A stretch of 64,000 nt of DNA from Rotaria socialis (lineage: Eukaryota; Rotifera; Eurotatoria; Philodinida; Philodinidae): positions 186,001 to 250,000 of the forward strand of contig CAJNYU010004415.1 in the NCBI GenBank assembly GCA_905331475.1, in the 5' to 3' direction. Shown here piece after piece: positions 1 to 11,893 of this stretch. The notes below the pieces were generated by a model. It saw only the letters and a list, made by a program, of their open reading frames with translations, did no database searches and was not told the DNA's origin. Numbering within the stretch: the first letter of the stretch is position 1; each line of letters opens with the position of its first letter. The translations under genes were made by a program, and so were the position numbers.

Positions 1-784
1 GTTTCTATACAGAAATGAATCATTGGACACGTTACCATAGAAAGAATAACGAACGACAACAACATTAGAATAAAACAAGAACATTTGCTACGATAAATAC
101 TTTTTGTAGGAATATTTGTAAAAAGAACAGTCATTGTTAAATGATATAGCTAAAACATTCGTTTTTCGTCATCATCAGAAGACCGCAATGAAAAACTTTC
201 TCTATTGTTAAAAACAGGCTTGTTGTTTAAATTCCTTGAATTTTAAAATCTTATATTAATATGAGAGAATTAAAATCGAGAAAAGAAAACAATGCAATTC
301 CAATGCGTAATATAACTGCCCGATGAATAACAGTGACTGATTCATAGAATGGCATTTCTAGTATGATAGTTTAAAACAGGCCACATTGGTGCCTTTACAA
401 AATCATTAACATGAAAGATTTAGTTCTAGCAAGAAAGCATAAAGAACAAATCAATAGTGATGTAAAACAGGAGACAATCAAACAATATAGTTACAATCAC
501 AAATAGGTACAATAATCGATGATTAGTTATTTGCATCAATGATAGTTACTATTTGAGATAAGACTAAATATCAACAGTTCTAAGTTATTATGGTTGGTTA
601 TTCAATTTATTTTAATCTGTTTTTAATAGAACAACAACAAAAACAGAGCATCTCGTTTATTTATTCCACACATGATCTTCTATTCGACTCGGCAATACTC
701 TGCAATTAAAGCGTTTGCACTTTATTTTGAAATACGTGATTGCTAATGGTGAGTTTGTTATCCGACAGATTCATCTATCTGTGG

Positions 785-1059
<275 letters not shown>

Positions 1060-1223
1060 AAAACTAACAATAATCATCTCAGAGGAAAAATAAACTGTCA
1101 CATTTTATTACATATATAAGCCTTTAAACAGAAAAAATGATCGAAATTGTTCGAAAAAAAAATATCCTTATAAACTCTATTGTACTTATATGTTCTTTAT
1201 TTCATCAATATATGTTGTGTATA

Positions 1224-1668
1224 CATGAGCTGCCTAGCGGCGTCCGTTAATATGTGCGTGGAATAAAAATCTATAGACCATTTCGTTTTTGTTGCTATTG
1301 TTATAGTGTTGATGTTATTGGTATTTGTCTTTTTCTCGTTTTCTTTTTGTTATCATGCGTTCTCTTTAGTTAACTTTAATCGCCTCTTATTTCTTTTACA
1401 ACCAAAATAACATTGTAACAAACAAATGATGAAAACACCGTCAAANCATGAGCTGCCTAGCGGCGTCCGTTAATATGTGCGTGGAATAAAAATCTATAGA
1501 CCATTTCGTTTTTGTTGCTATTGTTATAGTGTTGATGTTATTGGTATTTGTCTTTTTCTCGTTTTCTCATTGTTATCATGCGTTCTCTTTAGTTAACTTT
1601 AATCGCCTCTTATTTCTTTTACAACCAAAATAACATTGTAACAAACAAATGATGAAAACACCGTCAAA
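1224..1668. repeat. 222-bp direct repeat meeting at a single N
   Basis: Positions 1224-1445 and 1447-1668 are almost identical; the only difference seen is a two- to three-base change in a T-rich run. The two copies are separated only by the ambiguous base at 1446. No coding potential was seen. A repeat abutting exactly at a one-base gap is the usual sign of unmerged overlapping contig ends, so this is probably an assembly artefact rather than a biological duplication. Confidence 0.9.
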
Positions 1669-1851
1669 CATTTTCGAGAAAATATCAAATTGACTGCGAA
1701 AAGAAAACTCATATTTTCAAAAAGTTGCAAATCGAAGCTAGGCGACAATTTTCGATCAAGCCAATGAATGAATCACGTTTGTATATTTAGCCTGATTTAG
1801 AAAAACAAAACTTAGTAAAACAATTTCTTTCATAGTTTTTCTCATGATTTG

Positions 1852-2202
1852 TTATTTTTCACGACAATATTCTGTAATTCGAACTTTAGCACGTTGTTTG
1901 GAAACTCGTGTTTGTTGACGATGAGGTGGCTGCTCGCAAGTTTCGTCTTGTTGTTTAGTCAATGAGTCACTTGGTTTAACTGTTGACATAATAATATACA
2001 CATATTCAAGTAGGTCGGTATCATCATTGTATAACTTTCTCATTTGCGGGTACAATTGTTGTTGTTGTTCTTCACTATCATTTGGGTAGGCATTAGTATT
2101 ACGATTGTATTGTCGGCATGTACAAATATGAGTGTCGAATAATTTTTGAAAAAATTTATCAGGTTCAGCAGGATTTTTATCAGATACAACGTCAATATTC
2201 AT
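1852..2202 (-). CDS. Uncharacterised 116-aa protein
   Basis: Single open exon of 116 codons. The protein is hydrophilic and low in hydrophobic segments, with a poly-Gln stretch near residues 45-50 and a basic C-terminus (RVSKQRAKVRITEYCREK). No signal peptide, membrane segment or known domain was recognised. The decayed copy at 785-930 preserves the same frame over about 50 residues, which supports this being a genuine gene that was once duplicated. It is divergent from the CYB5D1-like gene, with 123 bp between start codons. Function unknown. Confidence 0.55.
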   Translation of the reverse strand: MNIDVVSDKNPAEPDKFFQKLFDTHICTCRQYNRNTNAYPNDSEEQQQQLYPQMRKLYNDDTDLLEYVYIIMSTVKPSDSLTKQQDETCEQPPHRQQTRVSKQRAKVRITEYCREK

Positions 2203-2325
2203 TTATTTATAGAAAAAAGAAAATTAGGCTATCTTTTTTAAAAATAATCAGAACAAGATTATCGGTTGTTAAGTTACCTCTGTTGTTGATTTAATATCAA
2301 GCGCTTTGATATAAATAGATAGTCA
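2203..2325. promoter_or_regulatory. Short divergent intergenic region, likely bidirectional promoter
   Basis: 123 bp separate the start codons of the 116-aa gene (minus) and the CYB5D1-like gene (plus), so both promoters must lie here or overlap the genes. The sequence is AT-rich, with a TATAAATAG-like stretch close to the CYB5D1 start. No other element was recognised. Inference from layout. Confidence 0.4.
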
Positions 2326-3633
2326 ATGGATGAAAAACTTTTACCAATCGGTATTGATTCTGATCATATTGATGGGCTGTTTACAGTTGTTACGGGACCG
2401 ATGGGCCATCAGCAAGTTAATTATCATATAATCGACGAAGAGCGCTCTCATCAGAAGTCAATAAATGAATTTCCAAACGAAAGTTCATTATTGAAATCAC
2501 AATTATCTTCATCAACACATAATAACGAAATTTTAGGTTCGGAAATATTGACAAAGTTAAGCCCACTGATTGAGCTAGAAAGATTAGCATTTCTAATCGG
2601 TGAGTTGATCTTTATAATATTTTTTTGATTTCTTTTAGTATCGAACAAATGGATAGAAAATAAATTACCGGATAACTACGATCGAGCAGCTCGATTTTCG
2701 TTACCAGAGATCGATAGTTCTAATCAATATCAAATTAAAAACAGTATCGACAAAAATTTTGACTTCAAATTTACTCTATTTTTAAATATTCTAGTTACTA
2801 ATTCATTGAGATCGATTCGAAAAGAACAAGTAGACTAATTTTATTCAACAGCCTAATTCACATATATGTTGACATTCTAGTCTATTTCAAACCGAATAAC
2901 CAATCGTCAAGAAAAAAGCGAACAAAACATTTCTTCTTCTTCTACGAATGAATCAACAATTGAAATTCCTACACATTGCCGCCCTCCTATAAATAATACA
3001 TTACAACAGCAAGCTGAAAGTTTATTACCCTTTTATATATTCAATGAACTAGCTCAACATAATGATTCAACTGATGCATGGATTTGCATATTTACATACG
3101 TCTATGATATAACATCACTTATACAGAAGACTAGAGGCACTGTCGTATATCAACTATTGAGCAAATATGCTGGTCAAGATATAAGTTCATGGTTCGATGA
3201 ACAAACGCTTGAACCACGTAAACGAATTGATCCTCATACACATGAATCGGTTTTGTTAATGCAACCTTTGTCCATTATCGAGACATTCGGTACACCGTTT
3301 TGGAAAACGAAAGATTTATTAATCGGTCGTCTTGCTGAACATTCTCGATATATTCGTCTTATACATAATTTTGCTCCTAAAGAGTCATATCTATTAGAAA
3401 TAGCAGAAGAAGAAACGATCGGACAGATAGCAAAGAAATTCTTAAAATACAATTCGCATAGTTTTTCTTATATATGGCAATACGATGGTAAAAAACTCGA
3501 TTTTAATAAGACTCTGACGGACAATGGTATACCCAATGAAGAATTCTTTCATGATCAATATGGATGGAGATCAGATAATGAAAATTGTCCTACAATTATA
3601 CTCTATTTTTCTGATGATTTAACCATTGCTTGA
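2326..3633 (+). CDS. CYB5D1: CYB5D1-like cytochrome b5 domain protein with N-terminal extension
   Basis: Four exons (2326-2599, 2639-2743, 2795-2829, 2881-3633) joined by GT-AG introns of 39, 51 and 51 nt give 388 aa in one frame. From about residue 175 the protein follows vertebrate cytochrome b5 domain-containing protein 1 to the end: FNELAQHND, a VYDITSL segment, AGQDISSWFD, a KRIDPHT motif, and a C-terminal ubiquitin-like half ending ILYFSDDLTIA. CYB5D1 is a ciliary protein in animals (family knowledge). The canonical HPGG heme motif of classic cytochrome b5 is absent. The first 175 or so residues are Ser- and charge-rich, match nothing I recognise and make the protein much longer than the 228-aa human one. 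An alternative is that the first exons belong to a separate gene, but the frame is continuous across all three introns. Confidence 0.88.
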
Positions 3634-3705
3634 TTTAAAATACTTGTGTTTTTTAAATATTTATATAAAAGAAGTTTCTTTCTCTATGTTGTCATGGCTT
3701 TAGAC

Positions 3706-3711
3706 AATAAA
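3706..3711 (+). terminator. Poly(A) signal AATAAA of the CYB5D1-like gene
   Basis: AATAAA about 75 nt after the stop codon, on the coding strand and in AT-rich sequence. Position fits a 3' end signal; it was not tested. Confidence 0.5.
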
Positions 3712-3926
3712 GCCAGCAAATTCATCATATGTGTGTTTCGGTAAAAAAAAGTTTGATAAATCTATGGTAATGAATTATCAATATTTACTTTTTGATAAGA
3801 AAATACGAATAATCCTCATAAAATCTCGACAATTTTATTATATTTTAATAGTAGAATGACGTTGATTTCAATATGTAAAAGAAAAGAGAAATAATACATA
3901 AATGAACTTTCTTCCTTTTTTTATTA

Positions 3927-4139
3927 TTATGAATAGATTAGATCGTCATGCCATTTTCTATCGAATGTCCATTGCTGATCATTTAAATCGTTCCCAATGA
4001 AAACATCATCATACTGTACGATTTTTGATGATAAGGAATTCGTTTCTGGTGATCTCGTATCGCCAATATTCGATTGTTTGTCATGATTGACTGAAGAAAT
4101 AGGAAGATGAGTTGTGCTACGAACACAAATGTTACCCAT
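3927..4139 (-). CDS. Possible 70-aa N-myristoylated small protein
   Basis: A single open frame begins MGNICVRSTTHLP. Gly2 followed by Asn, with Cys5 and Ser/Thr at 8-9, fits the N-myristoylation plus palmitoylation consensus of membrane-anchored signalling proteins. The body is polar and the C-terminus is acidic and aromatic (WTFDRKWHDDLIYS). No domain was recognised. The frame is short, so it could be one exon of a longer gene or chance, but the start motif and non-repetitive composition favour coding. It is convergent with the CYB5D1-like gene. Confidence 0.4.
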   Translation of the reverse strand: MGNICVRSTTHLPISSVNHDKQSNIGDTRSPETNSLSSKIVQYDDVFIGNDLNDQQWTFDRKWHDDLIYS

Positions 4140-4680
4140 TTTTTCTATCAGGCGCCAACTCTCTGCTCATTTCATTAACTAAACATTGCAAGTTCTTTTG
4201 TTTGATACATTAGCAAATAGACTATATGTAAATGATTTGAATTGTCGTGTCAATGCATCAGAAGACGGTAAGGGGATATATATGCAGATCGATCTAGTAA
4301 AGACAATCAAAAATTTAAATCGACCATTTATATTAAAATAATGAACAATTAAAGAAAAATATGTAAATGAATAGAATTTAATGATGAAAGCGTCTTGCTG
4401 GTTCGTACCAGACCAATGCATTTACAGTATTTTGTTAGTCTCGTGCAAAAGCACTGCCTGGCACGAACAATCAAACGTTAAGATTATTTACATATATGTT
4501 GTATCAAAACAGAACTTACAAGCTCGAAGCCATATCCATGTTGTAAGCATGTGATTGTTACCAATTGTTGAATATCGATTGTCATTGATAACATTAAAAA
4601 AAATGCTGTTCGAATGAGACTTATATTCACATTTTACTTCTGGATCAAACTGCAAAACGAAAAGTTATAGAGGTATGAAA

Positions 4681-4711
<31 letters not shown>

Positions 4712-5948
4712 AAGAAATAGAGAGCCAGACAGCAAGAGAGAAAGCAAACTAAAAATACTATTTCAATTTTTTTATGGCAGCTCGTGTAATACTTCGTTCT
4801 CTCGTTGCTCTATACTTCTCATAACAAAGAGGTTTATATCGCTAACATATTGCGCCCATTTTTATTGTCATCGTGAGAGAGAGAGAGAGAGAGCTTAGTG
4901 TATGAATGTATGTATGCAGCTTTATTATCATGACTATGGGGTGATTGTGATTGTCTCAGCCGAAATCAAGTCAGCTGTGTGTACACTATAAACTTGTATT
5001 TGCCTAGTTTATTGCAGTTGATTTTTTTCTCTCTCTCTCTCTTTCGATGACATCTGCGTCGGGCTCGTATGTTCCATGGAAGTGTCATGCGATATATTTT
5101 CTCTTTCTTTTTACCTGAATCAGTATGTTTATGAAACGGTAAAAATCGAAAATCTCTATCCTATAATACAGAATTAGCCATTTCTCGGCTTATTTACTAG
5201 TTGCTTTAATCCTTCCGTTTTATGAGCTGCATTACTTTAATATATACACTGAGATACGTGCTTAAATTTTGTAACTAGTACTAACGAGAGATCAACGATA
5301 GCAAGTAACTTTTAAAAATAGCGAACAGCTGCAATAAACAATTTTTTTCTCTCTCTCTATTCCACCGATTAAATTTCCTCTTATTCAATCCATCATTTTA
5401 TTCTGCACGAATCTCGAGACCTTCTCTTACCTACCACTTATGTTCTTATCAGATTATATAAATATGCAACAGAGCAAGAGAAAAATTGGCATTATTTATG
5501 TGCATTGCAATCTTTCTCTCTCTATCCCTCTCATTTTTTTCCTCTCTCTTTCGTTTCTCTGAATTGCGCCGGTTTTATTTGATATTGATATCCTTTTCAT
5601 TATACTTGTGCAAATGAATGAGACAGAACTAGGGAGAGAGAGAAAAAGCTGCACGACAAATTATTCTTCTCTTTTTTTTTTCTTCTCTGGTCTTCTAAAC
5701 TTTATTAACATGAAATTACAAAACAGAATTACTACTATCAAAATTGAGCACGTAGGTCCCTTTTTCTTCTTCTTCTTCTTCTTCTTCCTTTCTCCTTTTT
5801 TGCGGTTAACCTTTAATGATAAATGACACTGATGAACTCTATTCCATTGGATGTTTGCATATATATATATATGTATTTATTTATTCACTTCATTGAATAA
5901 AGAATTATTTAAAATGAATTTAAATAAAACAATAAGAAAAAATAAACA
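4140..5948. other. Gene-poor stretch rich in GA/CT microsatellites
   Basis: No convincing exon was seen on either strand. The stretch holds several purine/pyrimidine simple repeats: (GA)n at about 4681-4710 and 4873-4894, (CT)n at about 5028-5044, 5347-5360 and 5513-5550, and a CTT/T-rich tract at about 5760-5800. Short open frames here are made of these low-complexity tracts. Confidence 0.7.
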
Positions 5949-6795
5949 CTAATAATAAAAAATTCCAAAAGCAGCTACAGCACAAAAGAGGCTCTCATTT
6001 AAATAAACATATTCAGCCATACCATCGGTATCGGAATCCCATAAACATCGACAACCGTATTTCACACCTTGTCCTTTATTCTCACCAATAACACATTGAA
6101 CAATAAACTTGTATCGATCAAATTTCATATTTGCTGCTTTGAGACGGTCACGGATGTTGACTGTAACTATTGTTAATAAAGAAATATATCAGACATAGTT
6201 TCAACGTTTATTTCAAGAAAAAAGTCGCCAATCAATTCATCATATCAAATTACTCGCTCATTCTAAACTATATGAATTTGATTTTTCATAATCGTTTGGT
6301 GATTATAAAGAGTATTGGATTAACTTTTAGTCTAGAAAATATGATCTTGAATGCGTCATATGATTGCAGATCAATATACGGATTGAAATTAATACATATG
6401 ATCGTATTAAATTTTGATACTGATGTACTCAATGGAACAGACGGACTTGAACAAAAAAGAAAAAAAAGAGTACCAATACTCATTTTTCATCTCGTCTATT
6501 AATGGTGTCGTATGATTAAATCATCTATCATGTTATATAGTTTTGTTCGGTCTACAAAGTTGACGTTTCGAACGTGTCAATACTTTTCAGAGGAAATCTT
6601 TCAAATAAATAACATACTAGCTTTAGTCCATTCTGCGCATGCCTCTTGTTCGAATTTTTTGCCGCCAAGAACATCACTAATGCACGAATAAAGAATTTCT
6701 TGTACTTTTGTCGAACGAAATTTTTCTTCGAAATTTGGTCGAACAACATAGCCTGTGGTTTCGTTTAATTTATTTGAAAGTGTCGCAACATCCAT
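5949..6795 (-). CDS. Tctex-type dynein light chain (DYNLT2B/TCTEX1D-like)
   Basis: Two exons (6618-6795 and 5949-6160, minus strand) joined by a 457-nt GT-AG intron encode 129 aa, the normal length for the family. The sequence has the Tctex1 hallmarks: RPNFEEKF near the N-terminus, TKAINIRDRLK, FDRYKFIVQCVIG, a CLWDSDTDG segment, and the C-terminal LNESLFCAVAAFGIFYY, which matches the diagnostic Tctex1d2 tail. These light chains join the dynein-2 (intraflagellar transport) or axonemal dynein intermediate chains (family knowledge). The intron is about eight times the usual length in this window, and no element was recognised inside it. Confidence 0.9.
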
Positions 6796-6805
6796 TTGTT
6801 TTTGT

Positions 6806-6836
6806 TTTTCTTTCTTTCTTTCTTTCTTTCTTTCTT
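6806..6836. repeat. (CTTT)n microsatellite
   Basis: About seven CTTT units on the plus strand lie immediately upstream of the dynein light chain start codon, so this is a polypurine tract in its promoter or 5' UTR. Confidence 0.8.
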
Positions 6837-6991
6837 GTCGTTTAACGAATCTGAAAAAAAATAAAATCTTTTTATTCCTTCGTATGTATAAATATCAAAA
6901 AATATTAGTTTTCAAAAACAGAAACATATTAAAAAATGATGACAACTACAGGTTAAAAATGAAATCATAGTTAATTTTGTTTTGAAATCTA

Positions 6992-8350
6992 TTAAACCGG
7001 TTGATGACGAGCATAGAGACTTTTTTCGTTGCCTTCCTTTGTTCGTTTGAGCTCACGATGAAAACTAATAGCCATTTTAAGTTCTTGTTCAAATTTTAAT
7101 TTTTCCATCGATGGATGATTATCTCTCATGACGAATTTTTTACCGCTACCGTATTTGTATCGTGGTTGAAATTCTGGCGAAACATTTAGAGAGTTTTGTG
7201 GTGGTGGATGACGACTGCGAACGGTTGATGCTGAAGATTGTTTATGTATAGCGGAAGAATTTGATAGACGAGATGGTTCAGCAATATCTATCAAGAGAAA
7301 ATCATAGGAGATTTCTTCTTAGTGTATATGTTCCAGGGAAGATTAAAATAGTCCTTAGGGGAAATTGAAATTTTAATCTTCCCTAGGAGAAATTAAAATT
7401 TTATCTTTTCCCGGTTCAATTTATGAGAAAAGATGAAGATGAAGATTTTAAAAAGTTGTACATTCGCACCCACACTCACAACCACATCTACAGGGTACAT
7501 TCATACCCACAAATTAAAAACGTGTCTTTTGTACGAATTCAACTCTTTGGTAAACACTGATGTGATGGAATTTTAAAAATAAAATGCGGGTGTTGGTGCA
7601 GGTGCGAATGTAGAACTTTTTGAAATCAAAATCTTCATCTTTTCTCATAAATTGAACCGAGAAAAAATGAAATTTTGCCTGAGGGCTATTTTAAATAGCC
7701 CTGGATTTCAATCCTCTCTGTAACATATACATGAAACCATGTGTTTTTGTTTTACCTGACGACACAGGTGGATTTCGTTGCTGACTTTTCAAACTTAACA
7801 TACGTAACATTCTTTCATCATTATCGGCTTTAATAAGTGCCATTCGAAAATGAGATTGACTTTGAAAAAGTTGTTTCTTATTGGCTTCAAAATATTGTCT
7901 TAAATGATTTTCACCAAGTTGTGACGGTGCTGGAATAATAATTGGATATTTAAATGCTGCGTCTTCATTTAATCGCGATTGGCCATTGGCACGACGTGCA
8001 CTGTTACTATTTACACCTGCATAATAATGACGATAGTTTCTCCATATATTGTAATTAATCGGTGGTTTTCCATCAAGACTTTTCGCATATGTTGACTTAT
8101 GTGAATGTTTACCAGCTTCAAGCCAAAGAGCATAATCAAGATTACTCATTGCTCCTGGCCGTGAGGTTGGCGATGAACGATCATCATAGGATTCTCTTAA
8201 TGTATGAAGTATTTCATGATCAAGAGAGGTTTTTGGATGTTCAAGTAGAGTTAAACGTTGAGTTATATGAGGTTTAAATGATAGTGTAGTTGTTTGTTCA
8301 TCAACATTTGTATTTACAGGTATATAGTCACGATCTCGTGCACTTTTCAT
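6992..8350 (-). CDS. Uncharacterised basic 296-aa protein
   Basis: Two exons (7756-8350 and 6992-7287, minus strand) join across a 468-nt intron with a continuous frame, giving 296 aa. The protein is basic and hydrophilic, with no signal peptide or membrane segment. It contains a helical stretch, ENHLRQYFEANKKQLFQSQS, around residues 150-170, a Lys/Arg/Glu-rich C-terminus, and a PRYKYGSGKKF motif. No family was recognised. The start ATG at 8350 follows a possible splice acceptor (TTATTCTAG), so an upstream exon may be missing. The intron is enlarged by the MITE at 7323-7731. Confidence 0.65.
7323..7731. mobile_element. MITE-like inverted-repeat element inside an intron
   Basis: The two ends are inverted copies. 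The left end reads TGTATATGTTCCAGGGA and the right end, reverse-complemented, reads TGTATATGTTACAGAGA. Similarity continues inward for well over 100 bp per arm, including GGTTCAATTTATGAGAAAAG and CATTCGCACC on both arms. There is no coding sequence between the arms. The element is about 409 bp and sits wholly within the 468-nt intron of the 296-aa gene; without it the intron would be about 59 nt, typical for this window. A non-autonomous DNA transposon is the likely class; no clear target duplication was seen. Confidence 0.75.
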
Positions 8351-11300
8351 CTAGAATAAAAGATAAAGTCCTTAAGATATTTTGAAAAAATTCTATAATT
8401 CTATTGATCATATTTTATCTGTCGTTTCTAATTTACTTTATCAAAGAGACTTTTGTTTACTTATGCTCATAGAATCTGTTCGAATTAATAGTATAACCAC
8501 GGATAAGTCATGGCAATCTTTGTTCGTACCACTAAGAACAAGAACGGAAAACGAACAATTACCATCTTTAACAATAACTCAAATGGTACTTTTTTCTAAA
8601 TCGTCGGACGCTACTCTAAGTGCTTACAACTGCCGTCAGTGCTTCTACTATGAATTTATTTTAAAACCATATTGAGAATAACAATGAGATCGATCAATTC
8701 TTCTTTAAATCACGTGGTACAAGAAGAAACAGCGTTCCATTTGGGTTGGCGCAATTGATAAGCTACTAAGATGTTGATCTTCATCAGACGATTATTTTGA
8801 AGAAATTCCTAACAAACTTTTGAAAGAAAGTCATTGAAACCAAGACGAATTTCATTATGAATATGCTAATCATGCAGGTAGTCGAAATAAATATTAATCG
8901 AACGAAATAATAATGCCATTCGACATTTTAAAAGTCCAAATGAAAGTGAAGCCTAGCAACTGAATAGATTTCAATAGCATCGCTATCGAATGAGATTTTT
9001 CTTTCTACGACATCTATATGAAACGATGTCCAATTGAAATACCGACAATTGTATTTATTTTTTATTTATAAACGGCTCTGATGATGAAAGGATGAGTGAA
9101 GTTCAACTTAATTCTACTAATTATGCTATGATTGAATATTCGGGATTAATAGTCTTATCTCTTTTGGATGTCAATTTAAAAATAAAATAATGACTCCTTC
9201 ATTTCTATTCAACCAACATAAAACATGATAGACTAAGAGAAGGTTGTGAGTGTTCTGAACGACAACGCCTACACCCACAACCTTAACATAGTCGTGCCAT
9301 ACAATGAACAATTAGCAAAATATCATAAACTTACGCCAAATACCAATAAGATACAATTTAATACTAAATAGCTAATTTTTTTCTATATCATTCTCCTTTA
9401 CAATAGATTAATTGCATCAGGATATTATCAATGTAAAATAATTACAATCCCTTGAAAGGAATTGAAAATTTTATTCGTGTCTCTTCGTTCACAACATCTG
9501 ACTTCATGCTTTTCTATTTTAAAAGGATATGTTCTTCTGCGATTTTCTGCCAGAAAAGGTTTAATTGAGACGTGAAAACTGCGTTTCTGCCAGCAATTAC
9601 TGAAAGGCTTGCAAAGATTTGGCAGAAAGTATTAAAAAAATTCGCAGCAACCCTGATCACATTTCAATTTGGAGAGAGGATAGCACCTCCGATCCGCTTC
9701 CTAATCGGCATGCATGAAAACATCCAATATACTTCAATCGATCTTTGATATCCGAATGGGAGACAGTGACCAACATGAGTTTTTTAGTAATGCACTCTGT
9801 CGCGATTGTGACCGCTCTTATAGAATAATCTCTGAACACGGCTAATCATAATAGCTATCATGATCATTAATTAGTTCTATCAATTTAGTTCTCAGTTATA
9901 TCACTGACAATTAAGTGATCCTCCCATTCACGAGCAACTGTCTGGCGAGTAGAGCCCATCGGGTCTAAGAATTTTCGGACCCGAACACGAACTCGATAAA
10001 TCAGAATTTTCAGACCCGGACCCGGTACATCAAAAATGTTTGAACCTATACTAGTAGTGACACTAAAACTTTGAAACTACTCTGATAGAATTATTCAAAT
10101 AGAAGTAAAATACTTTCCATATTAGAAGACCTCCAACTTTTATCACGCAAAACCACCAGAAATTTGAAAAATGGTGTTCCTATAGGAAACATATTACTTT
10201 TTTAGGTTTTTTTTTCTATTATGGGAGGGGGTTTTAGCGTTCCTCTACTTTAATCTTTAAATTAAAAGCTAAAGCAATCATATCTTAGAGTTTAACTTTT
10301 TAAAAACTGTAAAAAGTCAAGTATCAGGAAAACAATTGTCAACATATTATATTTTAACAGACAAACGCAACTAGCACATCTTGAAGAAATAGTTCTTTCA
10401 AGATAGTGAACTTGTCTGAATATGAAATGAAGAACTGTCAAATTTTTCAATGCAGCCTATTCACAACTATATTATTCGAAAAATCAAAACATGATGAAAT
10501 TGCCAGTTTTGATATTTAACATTGTATCTAATCCGTTGTTTAATAGTTTGGCTCAAATTCATTTTTTCGAATCAAAAATTACTCAAACTCTTACAAACGA
10601 ATAAATTAATTTTCAATTACAACGTGATTCATTAATAAATGAATTATAATTTATTCGAACAAACTGAAGAATGTAATCCTATTCTTAAAATTTGCCATAC
10701 GCGTTTAAACAGGTTTTTGTTTAGTAATAAATGAACCTGAACAACAATTACAAACGGATACATCAATTTATATTCATAAAAGAAAATGCTATTAATACTA
10801 ATTCAATACGAAAACAGCCTGTTGTTGATGATTATCAACAAAATATTTTTAAACAAAAGTAATTATTAAAAAAAACAGAAAACACGATTGTAAAACAATG
10901 GATCGCATAGAAGAGTAACTTAGATTTGATATCAAAATTTTAAAAATTCTCTGAATAAAACATGCTTTCATCTGTTTGATGATCATCTATACCAAAGATC
11001 TCAGTAGAGGAGATTTTATGCACACTCTGTGGTTTGTTTTATTTTTGTCAATCTCTGACCTCTTTCATTGATTAACTCTTTTTATTGTCACTGCGAGCGA
11101 AGCATTGAACAAGACTTAAAATTACACAAAAGCACATGTTCGATACTTAACATTTTTCATTGGTGCATTATTTATACGTTTACAACATTTATTTGGTTTT
11201 GATGCAAGAGAAAAAACAAGTTAGTTATCAATCATGTTGATAAAACAATCAAAATGGAAATCCACTGAACTTGAAACTGTTCTATACGAATTTCTTTATC

Positions 11301-11893
11301 ACACAAAATATGTAAAGATTTTTCATTATGAAATGGAAAAAGCAATGATAAAGCTCATCACCTCGATTCGTTTAAGGCCACGTGAGAAACAAAAATAACG
11401 TTTAAGCTACGAATCTGAATGACACGTGAATACTGTGACTTTCTTCCGTTGAAACTTGAAAGTAATTGCAAGAACATTTCAACTAGATGATACATCATGG
11501 TTTTGGTTAAATATTTCGTATAATGGACATGAGCGAACTTGACGTAAATTTTAATCCATAAATTCAAAAACGGCTGTATCAAAGAAAACGAATAAAACGA
11601 AGTTCCATCTCTAGAGAGCTCATCATAGACGTGAACTATAGATACAGTTCTTCGTTTGTTAATCACGTGTGTTATGTGCGCGAACATATGATCAATCATC
11701 TGTTTGATTTATAACATTGCTGACTTATTAACAATTCATTATGTGTTCGTCTTTGTATAGTGTGTATTGTATCAATTGTAAATCAACAAGTTGATATATT
11801 TATATGCACAAAAAAAACAAAAACTGAGGCGCCAAAAACGAATACTACCAACAATGTTATATTTTCGACATTGTCTATAGTAACAATAATACT
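8351..11893. other. 3.5-kb stretch without a recognisable gene
   Basis: No exon with flanking splice sites or family similarity was seen on either strand. The longest frame (113 codons, minus, 11358-11699) has no recognisable domain and ordinary intergenic composition. A small GGGTCCGAA/ACCCGG-type repetitive patch lies at about 9950-10060 and resembles the Gly-Cys-rich inner patch of the foldback at 32.2 kb only in general flavour. Confidence 0.6.

Noticed and set aside
4681..4894. Tandem simple repeats as a CRISPR-like or satellite array
   Set aside because: They are plain dinucleotide runs without spacers or unit structure.
5608..5826. 72-codon plus frame
   Set aside because: Made largely of Phe and Arg/Glu runs from CTT and GA microsatellites.
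6170..6502. 110-codon plus frame inside the dynein light chain intron
   Set aside because: Antisense to the intron, Ile/Phe/Lys-rich as expected for translated AT-rich DNA, no domain.
8382..8675. 97-codon plus frame overlapping the 5' end of the 296-aa gene
   Set aside because: Antisense and intergenic; no similarity or codon pattern supporting it.
11358..11699. 113-codon minus-strand frame
   Set aside because: No domain, no paralogue, and composition like the surrounding gene-free DNA.
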